Shown here: one piece after another, positions 1-5,726 of the stretch | Numbering within the stretch: position 1 is the stretch's first letter | Layout of the letters: every line of letters begins with the position of its first letter | Assembly: GCA_012513235.1 (NCBI GenBank) | Contig: JAAZCO010000385.1 | Span: forward strand, 1-8,097 | From: Gammaproteobacteria bacterium | GTDB lineage: Bacteria > Pseudomonadota > Gammaproteobacteria > Pseudomonadales > Pseudomonadaceae | Length of the DNA stretch: 8,097 nucleotides | Reading direction: 5' to 3' | Notes under the pieces: generated by a model | The model's database searches: none | Told to the model about the DNA's origin: nothing | The model's input: the letters and a program-made list of their open reading frames with translations, nothing else | Position numbers and translations under genes: made by a program

Positions 1-1038
1 CTCAGCAATGTTCTGCAGGTTGCTGATGGTGGACTCAAAGCGGTTCTGCACCGCACCGAGGTCGGCGCGTGTCGAGTCTACGGATTGAATCGCGCCGTCA
101 AGGGCTTGGATGGCTAGTTGAGCATTATCAGCGCTCAGAATATCGAGGCTGTCGATTGTGTGAGGTTTAACTACTGCTAGGCCTGCGTCCGCCACTGTTC
201 CAGCAGCTGCTTTTATTCCTACTGCTTTTAAGTTGGCACCAGACGCATCATCTGCAGCAGTAAAACTTTTTAGAGAGCTGAGCTCAATACCGGCGCTCGC
301 ATCTCTTTTGGCAGTAACGCCAGTACTGGCGTTATTGATTTTATCAATAATTTTATCAACAGAGTCGCCTGCTTCAAAGTTAACGATAGTGCCGTTTAGT
401 TTAATATTTGTAGCGCCAGATAATCCATTACCATTAGCTTGCATACCTAAAGCGTCGGTTGTTCCGTCGGCCTTAAGTGTTCCTACTGTAGCAGCTTCAC
501 CAGCTGACTTTGCCAAGCTAGAGTTACCAGTCAGTCCTTTAGCACTCATATCACCAATACTAAATGATAGTGACTCACCCGCATTGGAGCCGACCTGGAA
601 GCTTTCGCCTTTGATATCACCGTTAAGTAGGTTCTTACCACCAAAAGTTGTGTTCTCAGCGATACGGGTTAACTCACCTGATAAAGCGGTGAACTCTTGG
701 TTCAGGGCTTTACGCTCTTCAGTAGAGTTAGCACCGTTTGAGGCTTGTAGCGCCAAGTCACGCATACGCTGCATCACGTTAGTGGATTCTTGTAACGCAC
801 CTTCAGCGGTCTGCGCCATGGAGACACCGTCACTGGCGTTTTTGACTGCTACCGACAGGCCGTTGATCTGGCTGGTCAGACGGTTAGAAATTTGCAGACC
901 AGCCGCGTCATCTTTAGCGCTGTTAATACGTGAACCTGAAGACAGACGCTCAAGTGAAGTAGACAGTGCATTGGTAGAACCACCCAAGGTGCGCTGTGCG
1001 TTCAAGGAAGCAACGTTCGTATTTACTGTTAAAGCCAT
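1..1038 (-). CDS. fliC: Flagellin, structural subunit of the flagellar filament (C-terminal end missing at window edge)
   Basis: Major filament protein, exported through the flagellar type III apparatus and polymerised outside the cell. Translating the minus strand from the ATG at 1038-1036 gives 346 open codons to the window edge. The start MALTVNTNVASLNAQRTL is the classic flagellin D0 opening. It is followed by the conserved D1 segment: LERLSSGSRINSAKDDAAG near residues 30-47, and MQRMRDLALQASNGANS near 89-105, the region matching the TLR5-recognised helix of other flagellins. The middle (about 140-300) is variable, short and rich in Ala, Gly, Ser and Thr. Within it, about 217-255 (INNASTGVTA) resembles a flagellin hook IN motif. 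The C-terminal D1 helix begins near 303, and the frame leaves the window at NLQNIAE. By family comparison only about 50 residues (the C-terminal D0) are missing, giving a small flagellin of roughly 400 residues. No frameshift or stop was seen. A GGAG ribosome binding site precedes the start. The symbol fliC follows family naming; fla or flaA are equally possible. Confidence 0.96.
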   Translation of the reverse strand, partial: MALTVNTNVASLNAQRTLGGSTNALSTSLERLSSGSRINSAKDDAAGLQISNRLTSQINGLSVAVKNASDGVSMAQTAEGALQESTNVMQRMRDLALQASNGANSTEERKALNQEFTALSGELTRIAENTTFGGKNLLNGDIKGESFQVGSNAGESLSFSIGDMSAKGLTGNSSLAKSAGEAATVGTLKADGTTDALGMQANGNGLSGATNIKLNGTIVNFEAGDSVDKIIDKINNASTGVTAKRDASAGIELSSLKSFTAADDASGANLKAVGIKAAAGTVADAGLAVVKPHTIDSLDILSADNAQLAIQALDGAIQSVDSTRADLGAVQNRFESTISNLQNIAE

Positions 1039-1046
1039 GGGTGATT

Positions 1047-1050
1047 CTCC
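1047..1050 (-). promoter_or_regulatory. Ribosome binding site of flagellin
   Basis: On the minus strand the sequence reads TTGGAGAATCACC and then ATG, placing GGAG eight bases before the start codon. This is good Shine-Dalgarno spacing and fixes the flagellin start at 1038. Confidence 0.8.
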
Positions 1051-1084
1051 AATTTTGCTGAAATAATGTTTGTCTAAGTATCTA

Positions 1085-1101
1085 AGCAGCTTGTGTGCCA
1101 G
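1085..1101 (-). promoter_or_regulatory. Candidate sigma-54 (RpoN) -24/-12 promoter of flagellin
   Basis: The minus strand reads C-TGGCAC-ACAAG-CTGC-T. The -24 GG lies at 1099-1098 and the -12 GC at 1087-1086, with exactly ten bases between them. The known sigma-54 consensus is YTGGCAC-N5-TTGCW, so the main deviation is C for T at the first base of the -12 block. Transcription would start near 1075, giving a leader of about 37 bases that contains the GGAG ribosome binding site. In Pseudomonas and Vibrio, sigma-54 with FleQ-type activators drives many flagellar genes, which fits the position. Activity is inferred from sequence alone. Confidence 0.6.
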
Positions 1102-1239
1102 GTTGTCTCAGACATTCACAATAATGTTTGCATCTGTCTTCGAGGTCGAGGTGGGCGTGGTGGTAAAAGCTTGAGTCTATTTTAGTGGCTTTCACTGTGC
1201 TTAGCTTTAATGTCGAAGTAGATGTCGTCTATACCATTG

Positions 1240-1266
1240 TTATCGGGTGGATTCAGAAAATCTTTA
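1240..1266 (-). promoter_or_regulatory. Candidate sigma-28 (FliA) promoter of flagellin
   Basis: The minus strand reads TAAAGATT (1266-1259), eleven bases, then CCCGATAA (1247-1240). The known FliA consensus is TAAAGTTT-N11-GCCGATAA. Each half differs at one base and the spacing is exact. Transcription would start near 1233, giving a leader of about 195 bases to the flagellin ATG. FliA-dependent late expression is the usual mode for flagellin in gammaproteobacteria. The site lies about 140 bp downstream of the JAMM gene stop, so flagellin need not depend on read-through from that gene. Confidence 0.72.
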
Positions 1267-1406
1267 ATGCTGAATGCGTAAAAATTAGAGTACAAAAAAC
1301 TGACGCTTTTAGAGGGCTTTTACAGCATAGTGATTTCTTAATAGATCAGGTTCTTAAGCTACATTAAATGCGGTTCATCGTATTGCCTTTACGGTCTAAA
1401 TAAACG

Positions 1407-2096
1407 TTAGGCATAATTCCCTTGGATAGCTCGATGTGTCATGGCTGGCATATCCAGCATAGGTTGTGAGTCCATCATGACCGCACTGTTTTCATCTTGT
1501 GTTGCAACGCTGGCATAGCTGGTGATCCAGATTTTTCGTTTACCTAGAGATAGCTCAAAGCCTGATCCGCCCTCTATTTCGTTTGGAAGCGCCCAGCCAT
1601 TTTTCTGAAGAGCTGCCACGGTAACAATCAGGTGTGCCATATATGGATTGTGCTGGAAAAGTTTTTCATGCAAATGAGGCCAAAATATGGTGTCGCCGCT
1701 GCCATCTTCTGTTGTTTCTGGAGTTGATGCTTGCCAGCCTTTGTTTTTCCTAACCTCTTCTAGTGATGCATACGGGTGGGAGTGAAAGGTACCGACGACT
1801 TCAAGATGAGGCCAGTAGCGTGTAATAAACTCTGTTTTCATGCTTAATGATCCAAAATCTGGTGAAACTGAATCTTTAGTGGCCAAAGCAGATGTTTCAA
1901 CTGTGGCGGTTGTGACAATAATGCGCGCAGGGCGAGGGCCTCTTTCTGGAATAATATAACCCCACAAAAGGCCAAATGTTTCCAGCTGAGTCTCGCTTTT
2001 GCGTGACGTTTTACGTCCTATTTCATAGGCTTCTAAAGCAGAAGTGATGAGTTGCGGTACAGCATTGTCTTCAACTGTGATATGTAAGCGTTTCAT
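1407..2096 (-). CDS. JAB/JAMM (MPN, Mov34/PAD-1) family putative zinc isopeptidase, stand-alone
   Basis: Resembles JAB-domain metalloproteases, which in other systems cleave isopeptide bonds after ubiquitin-like proteins or process cysteine or sulfur-carrier conjugates. The substrate here is unknown. Counting from the ATG at 2096 (229 residues), the visible JAMM elements are Glu39 in ETFGLLWG and HSHP at 105-108 (His105 and His107 as zinc ligands). A probable third ligand is Asp135 in SGDTIFW. The usual run after HSHP to Ser-x-x-Asp is stretched by an insertion and ends Ser-x-Asp. There is no signal peptide or membrane segment, so it is probably cytoplasmic. The C-terminal 60 or so residues include a Met-rich stretch (MMDSQPMLDMPAM). 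The frame also opens upstream with GTG at 2189 (260 residues, GGGGA before it). I prefer ATG 2096 because MKRLHITVE begins domain-like sequence, GAGAAG lies eight bases upstream, and the extra 31 residues look unstructured. No E1, E2 or ubiquitin-like gene adjoins it. Confidence 0.78.
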   Translation of the reverse strand: MKRLHITVEDNAVPQLITSALEAYEIGRKTSRKSETQLETFGLLWGYIIPERGPRPARIIVTTATVETSALATKDSVSPDFGSLSMKTEFITRYWPHLEVVGTFHSHPYASLEEVRKNKGWQASTPETTEDGSGDTIFWPHLHEKLFQHNPYMAHLIVTVAALQKNGWALPNEIEGGSGFELSLGKRKIWITSYASVATQDENSAVMMDSQPMLDMPAMTHRAIQGNYA

Positions 2097-2189
2097 TAAT
2101 AAGACTTCTCGATGTTTTAGTAAGTGCTGCATTCTAGACTGATAGTTGATAGTAAAGGCTTTATGAGTAGCTTCCAGTTGTAAACCCAC

Positions 2190-2309
2190 CCAAATTCCCC
2201 GACTATAGTGGCCTTTTGCTTGTACTTATAGGCTCATACCTTTTGTTTAACTGCGCTGAGCGAGTGTCTTAGGTGCGGTAAGCTGGGCGGATGGCGGTGG
2301 TGTGTTACG
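2190..2309. other. Divergent intergenic spacer between the JAMM gene and the diguanylate cyclase
   Basis: Promoters for both divergent genes should lie here. The only recognisable element is TATAGT on the minus strand (plus positions 2202-2207), a possible -10 box for the JAMM gene. The hexamer 17 bases upstream (TATAAG) is a poor -35. If TATAGT is used, transcription would begin within a few bases of the GTG at 2189, which favours the downstream ATG at 2096. I found no convincing -35/-10 pair facing the diguanylate cyclase. Confidence 0.3.
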
Positions 2310-2363
2310 ATGCAGACCCCGCCAGCTCTGAATAAGCGTAACTATCATGGAAGTAGGGCTTTA

Positions 2364-3920
2364 ATGCGCACACTAAATTTACGACAATTAATTTTGCTCC
2401 TCAGCATCTCTGCTGCCGTATTGGTTTTGGCCAATACCTTTTACACCAGTTATAAAACCCAACGCGCTTTGCTGGTTGAGCAGACCTTAGAAGCCAATCA
2501 TGCCTATGCTTTAAAAACCGCAGATAACGTCAATAACTTTTTATTGGCGGCGCAGCAGCAGTTGGCCTTTGCCGCTACCGATGTGTTATTGGCTGCTGGC
2601 GATCCGCGCCAGTTGCAGCATATTGTGGAGCGCTTAAAGCAGCAGACCGACAGCTTTAACTCGGTATTGGTAGTGGATGCAGAAGGGGTGGCCTTGGCTA
2701 TTACCCAGCCTGCAGAGCGTTTTTTAGGACACAAATTACAAAATGCCGGTGCGGCTGAAGCGCTTGTCGTCAAGAAGCCGCTGATTAGCCAGCCCTATAT
2801 CTCGGTGACTGAGCATTTAGTCGTGTTTTTGACGCATCCGGTATTTGATCAGCAGGGTGCATATTTGGGCTTTGTTGGTGGTGCTATTTACCTCGATGCA
2901 GACAGTGTTTTATCCAGTGTGTTGGGTGAGCATTACCATGCCGACGATTCTTATCTGTATGTGGTCGATAGCGATGGGCGGCTGATTTACCATAAAGACT
3001 CAAGTCGAGTGGGTCATATCGTCCAGCACAATGCAGTAATAGAGCAGGTGAAGGCTGGGCGGTCAGGCAGAGCGCCAGTGCTCAATCTGCAGGGATTAGA
3101 GATGTTGGCAGGTTATGCGCCAGTCCCGAGTGCCGGCTGGGGCGTGGTGGCGCAGCGCTCTTTAAGTGCGACGCTAGCGACTATGAAGCAGCAAATGTTG
3201 GACGTGGCGCAGTACAGTTTTCCGTTTTTTATCTTGATTATGTTGGTTGTGTGGGTGCTGTCGCGATGGATTTCGAAGCCCTTGTGGCAGATGGCGCAAA
3301 GCGCGAAGCACCTTGATGCTGCAGATGCCAATACACGAATTACGGGTATTCATGTGTGGTATTTTGAGGCCTTTGAGCTGAGGCGCGCGATGTTGCAGGG
3401 CTTGGCTAACTTAAGTAAGAAGATGGGTCAGCTCAATTTGGAAACCATCACTGATCCGCTGACCGGCTTGATGAATCGCCGTGGTTTGCAAGTGACGCTA
3501 GAAGAATGGGAGAAGGCTGCAATACCCTTTGCGGTGGTGATAGGCGATATTGATCACTTTAAAAATATTAATGATAAATTTGGGCATGCTATGGGTGATG
3601 ATGTGCTGCAGTTTTTAGCGCAGCATCTGCGTGATTTGTCGCGCCCAGATGATATTATCTGCCGTTTTGGTGGTGAAGAATTTGTGCTGTTGTTACCCAA
3701 GATCAGTACTGATCAAGCCTATAAAGTGGCTGAGCGTATGCGAATTTATATTGAAAACACAATTCATCCAGGCATTGGTGCACCGATTACTTTATCCTTT
3801 GGGGTCGCCAGTTGGCCTGCTGGGCGTCTGAGCATTGCGCAAGTGCTTAAAAATGCCGATGAAGCCTTGTATGTGGCGAAAGAAGCAGGACGTAATCAAG
3901 TGCACATTAGCGCAGCCTAA
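2364..3920 (+). CDS. Membrane diguanylate cyclase with periplasmic Cache sensor and GGDEF (GGEEF) domain
   Basis: Makes cyclic di-GMP from two GTP, probably in response to a periplasmic ligand. Counting from the ATG at 2364 (518 residues), a transmembrane helix spans about 9-27. A periplasmic Cache-type (probably double Cache) region covers about 30-280, including the repeat-like blocks VLVVDAEGVALA and YLYVVDSDGRLIYHKD. A second membrane helix lies at about 285-302, followed by a HAMP-like linker. The GGDEF domain opens at DPLTGLMNRRG (364-374), has the metal/GTP segment GDIDHFKNINDKFGH, and carries the active site GGEEF at 436-440. The inhibitory I-site RPDD (427-430) sits the standard five residues before it, so product inhibition is likely intact. 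No EAL domain is present. A longer frame starts at ATG 2310. I prefer 2364 because MRTLNLRQLILLL is a typical start just before the first helix, with AGGG five bases upstream. It is followed closely by tamA on the same strand. Confidence 0.93.
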   Translation: MRTLNLRQLILLLSISAAVLVLANTFYTSYKTQRALLVEQTLEANHAYALKTADNVNNFLLAAQQQLAFAATDVLLAAGDPRQLQHIVERLKQQTDSFNSVLVVDAEGVALAITQPAERFLGHKLQNAGAAEALVVKKPLISQPYISVTEHLVVFLTHPVFDQQGAYLGFVGGAIYLDADSVLSSVLGEHYHADDSYLYVVDSDGRLIYHKDSSRVGHIVQHNAVIEQVKAGRSGRAPVLNLQGLEMLAGYAPVPSAGWGVVAQRSLSATLATMKQQMLDVAQYSFPFFILIMLVVWVLSRWISKPLWQMAQSAKHLDAADANTRITGIHVWYFEAFELRRAMLQGLANLSKKMGQLNLETITDPLTGLMNRRGLQVTLEEWEKAAIPFAVVIGDIDHFKNINDKFGHAMGDDVLQFLAQHLRDLSRPDDIICRFGGEEFVLLLPKISTDQAYKVAERMRIYIENTIHPGIGAPITLSFGVASWPAGRLSIAQVLKNADEALYVAKEAGRNQVHISAA

Positions 3921-3965
3921 AAGCAGTCAATGCGGGCGGTGCGAGGGCCTTGTCCCATTTCGATG

Positions 3966-5726
3966 ATGAGCAAATCTTTTATGTTTTTTGCAATAAAACG
4001 TAAGCTGTTGTTACGCTGCGTGGCGGCATTATCAGTGCTGTTGATCACCTGCGTGGCCTATGGGGTCGAGCGCTTAGATGTAGTGGTCACCCCTAAAAGC
4101 GCCGCGCTGAAGAAAAATATCGAGGCCTATATCGGCCAGATGAGCGCCACAGACGAAAAAACACTCAATGCCATCAAGCGTGCAGTATTGCTGCGCACCC
4201 GCGAGGCCAGTCAGGCGTTAGGCTATTACCAAACCCAAGTGGTGGTGCGTCTCACCGATGATGCTGAGCCGCGTATGCAGGTGTTGGTTGAGCGTGGTGA
4301 TCCGGTGCGTTTGCGTACGGTGAATATTCAGGTCAATGGTGAGGCGGCGCAGTTGCCGGCCTTTGCTGTGCCTGAGGATAAGCGCCTGCAAGTGGGCGCG
4401 CGTTTAGATCACAGCGCCTATGACGATTTAAAAAGCGATTTGCAAAACCAAGCGCTGCGTTTTGGCTTCTTTGCCGCGACTTTTAGCCAGCATGAGTTGC
4501 TGATTGATCCGCAAGTGGGCGCGGCAGATATCAACTTGGTGTTTGACAGTGGTCCGCGTTACCGTTTTGGTGAGGTGAAGTTCTCTGAAAACTCTAAAAT
4601 CACTCCAGAACTGTTACAGCACTTATTACCCTTTAAATCCGGCGCGCCCTACAACTCCGCGCAGGTGGCGAAGCTGACGCAAAATTTGCAGTCCACCGGC
4701 TATTTTGAGCAAGTGCGGGTGGATGCGGTGGGGACGGCCGATGGCCCGTTGGATATTCCGGTGAATGTGATGCTCGAAGCCATTAAGCCGCGCACCTTGA
4801 GTCTGGGTTTGGGTTTCTCGACCGACGTGGGGCCGCGCGGTCGCTTTGGTTGGGAGCGTCATCGGGTCAATGCCAGTGGGCATAAGCTGGGTTTTGACAG
4901 TGAAGTCTCCAAGCCTAGGCAAAACGTGTCCAGCTGGTATCAAATTCCAGTCACCAGCAAACCCTTAACTGACTATGTGCGTTTTACCACTGGTTATCAG
5001 CGTGAAGAGTTGGTGGATGCTGACAGCCGTTTGACTAATTTTGGGGTGCAATGGCATTCACGTTTGCCCAGTGACTGGTTGCGGATTGTCTCGCTGCGCT
5101 GGGAGCAAGAGCAGTATAACTTTGGCCGTGGCGCGCGCGATGGTCGCAGCAGTTTCTTAATGCCGGGGATTGGTTACTCGGTGTTGCGCAGTGATTCACC
5201 CATTGACCCAAGCCGTGGGCACCGTTTGCAATGGGATGTGCGCGGTGCCAAACAAGGCTTGATTGCCGATGCCGATGTGCTGCATGTCAGTGCTTTGGCG
5301 CGCGGTTTGATCACCTTTGCGCATGACCACCGTTTATTAGGCCGAGCGCAGATTGGTGCGATTGGTACGAATAGCTATAAAAAAGTCCCGCCATCGCTGC
5401 GCTTTTTTGCCGGTGGTGACCAGAGTGTGCGTGGTTATGATTATGAAACCTTGTCACCGCGCGATAAGCAGGGCAAGCGTGAAGGGGGACGTTATATGTT
5501 TGCCGGCAGTGTGGAGTATCAGTACAGCATTGCTGAAAAGTGGCGTGTGGCAACCTTTGTGGATCAAGGTAATTCGTTTAATTCCTTAGGCGATAAAATG
5601 AATACCGGTGCTGGTATGGGTGTGCGCTGGGTGTCACCAGTGGGGCCGATCCGTCTTGATTTAGCGCGTGCATTTGATGAAGACAAAGGCTGGCGTGTGC
5701 ACTTCTCCATGGGGCCTGAGTTATGA
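3966..5726 (+). CDS. tamA: TamA, outer-membrane Omp85-family subunit of the translocation and assembly module
   Basis: Outer-membrane barrel that works with TamB in inserting certain outer-membrane proteins and autotransporters and, in recent work on the family, in envelope lipid homeostasis. Counting from ATG 3966 (586 residues), a signal peptide runs to about residue 33 (Lys/Arg-rich start, hydrophobic LSVLLITCVA, then AYG). Three POTRA domains follow at about 36-112, 115-196 and 199-273, with FDSGPRYRFGEVKFSENS at the second/third junction. The 16-stranded barrel occupies about 278-586, beginning at PRTLSLGLGFSTDVGPR. The Omp85 lid-loop motif VRGY is at 488-491 within RFFAGGDQSVRGYDY. The C-terminus FSMGPEL is normal for TamA, which ends in Leu. 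The frame is open from ATG 3930; starts at 3930, 3966 and 3981 all lack a strong ribosome binding site. I chose 3966 because 3930 gives an unusually long N-terminal segment before the signal core; 3981 is also plausible. The stop overlaps the tamB start. Confidence 0.95.
   Translation: MSKSFMFFAIKRKLLLRCVAALSVLLITCVAYGVERLDVVVTPKSAALKKNIEAYIGQMSATDEKTLNAIKRAVLLRTREASQALGYYQTQVVVRLTDDAEPRMQVLVERGDPVRLRTVNIQVNGEAAQLPAFAVPEDKRLQVGARLDHSAYDDLKSDLQNQALRFGFFAATFSQHELLIDPQVGAADINLVFDSGPRYRFGEVKFSENSKITPELLQHLLPFKSGAPYNSAQVAKLTQNLQSTGYFEQVRVDAVGTADGPLDIPVNVMLEAIKPRTLSLGLGFSTDVGPRGRFGWERHRVNASGHKLGFDSEVSKPRQNVSSWYQIPVTSKPLTDYVRFTTGYQREELVDADSRLTNFGVQWHSRLPSDWLRIVSLRWEQEQYNFGRGARDGRSSFLMPGIGYSVLRSDSPIDPSRGHRLQWDVRGAKQGLIADADVLHVSALARGLITFAHDHRLLGRAQIGAIGTNSYKKVPPSLRFFAGGDQSVRGYDYETLSPRDKQGKREGGRYMFAGSVEYQYSIAEKWRVATFVDQGNSFNSLGDKMNTGAGMGVRWVSPVGPIRLDLARAFDEDKGWRVHFSMGPEL
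5723..5726 (+). other. ATGA overlap coupling tamA stop and tamB start
   Basis: The tamB ATG (5723-5725) overlaps the tamA TGA (5724-5726). There is no strong ribosome binding site next to the tamB start; the nearest G-rich stretch is GGGG at 5711-5714. This suggests tamB is translated mainly by ribosomes that terminate on tamA. Confidence 0.85.

Larger units (their letters stand above)
1039..1406. other. Non-coding region upstream of flagellin (368 bp)
   Basis: This stretch holds the flagellin ribosome binding site, the sigma-54-like site and the sigma-28-like site annotated separately. Two further small structures are visible. One is a dyad ACATT-N6-AATGT at 1112-1127, just upstream of the -24 element. 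The other is a direct repeat of the 10-mer ATAATGTTTG at 1063-1072 and 1121-1130. Either could be regulatory, but neither matches a site I can name. The only open frame of note (1185-1367, plus strand, GTG start) has no ribosome binding site or recognisable protein character and runs over the sigma-28 site, so I treat the region as non-coding. No convincing terminator hairpin was seen after the JAMM gene. Confidence 0.7.

Noticed and set aside
233..1066. 277-codon open frame on the plus strand
   Set aside because: It is antisense to flagellin, whose minus-strand translation is unmistakable. The plus frame gives a low-complexity Ala/Ser/Pro/Leu protein, typical of a shadow frame.
1185..1367. 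60-codon open frame on the plus strand upstream of flagellin
   Set aside because: GTG start, no ribosome binding site, no recognisable protein features, and it covers the sigma-28-like promoter. Best explained as chance.
1406..1412. GTTAGGC at the JAMM gene stop, resembling an integron attC core (GTTRRRY)
   Set aside because: No matching RYYYAAC core at a suitable distance and no palindromic attC fold nearby; a 7-base match alone is expected by chance.
1385..1415. TGCCT ... AGGCA inverted repeat near the end of the JAMM gene as a terminator
   Set aside because: Arms of about five bases with a loop of about twenty and no following T-run; too weak to call a rho-independent terminator.
5706..5726. 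TamA ends in Leu rather than the Phe typical of outer-membrane barrels
   Set aside because: GPEL is the normal C-terminus of TamA, including in E. coli, so it is not a truncation or oddity.
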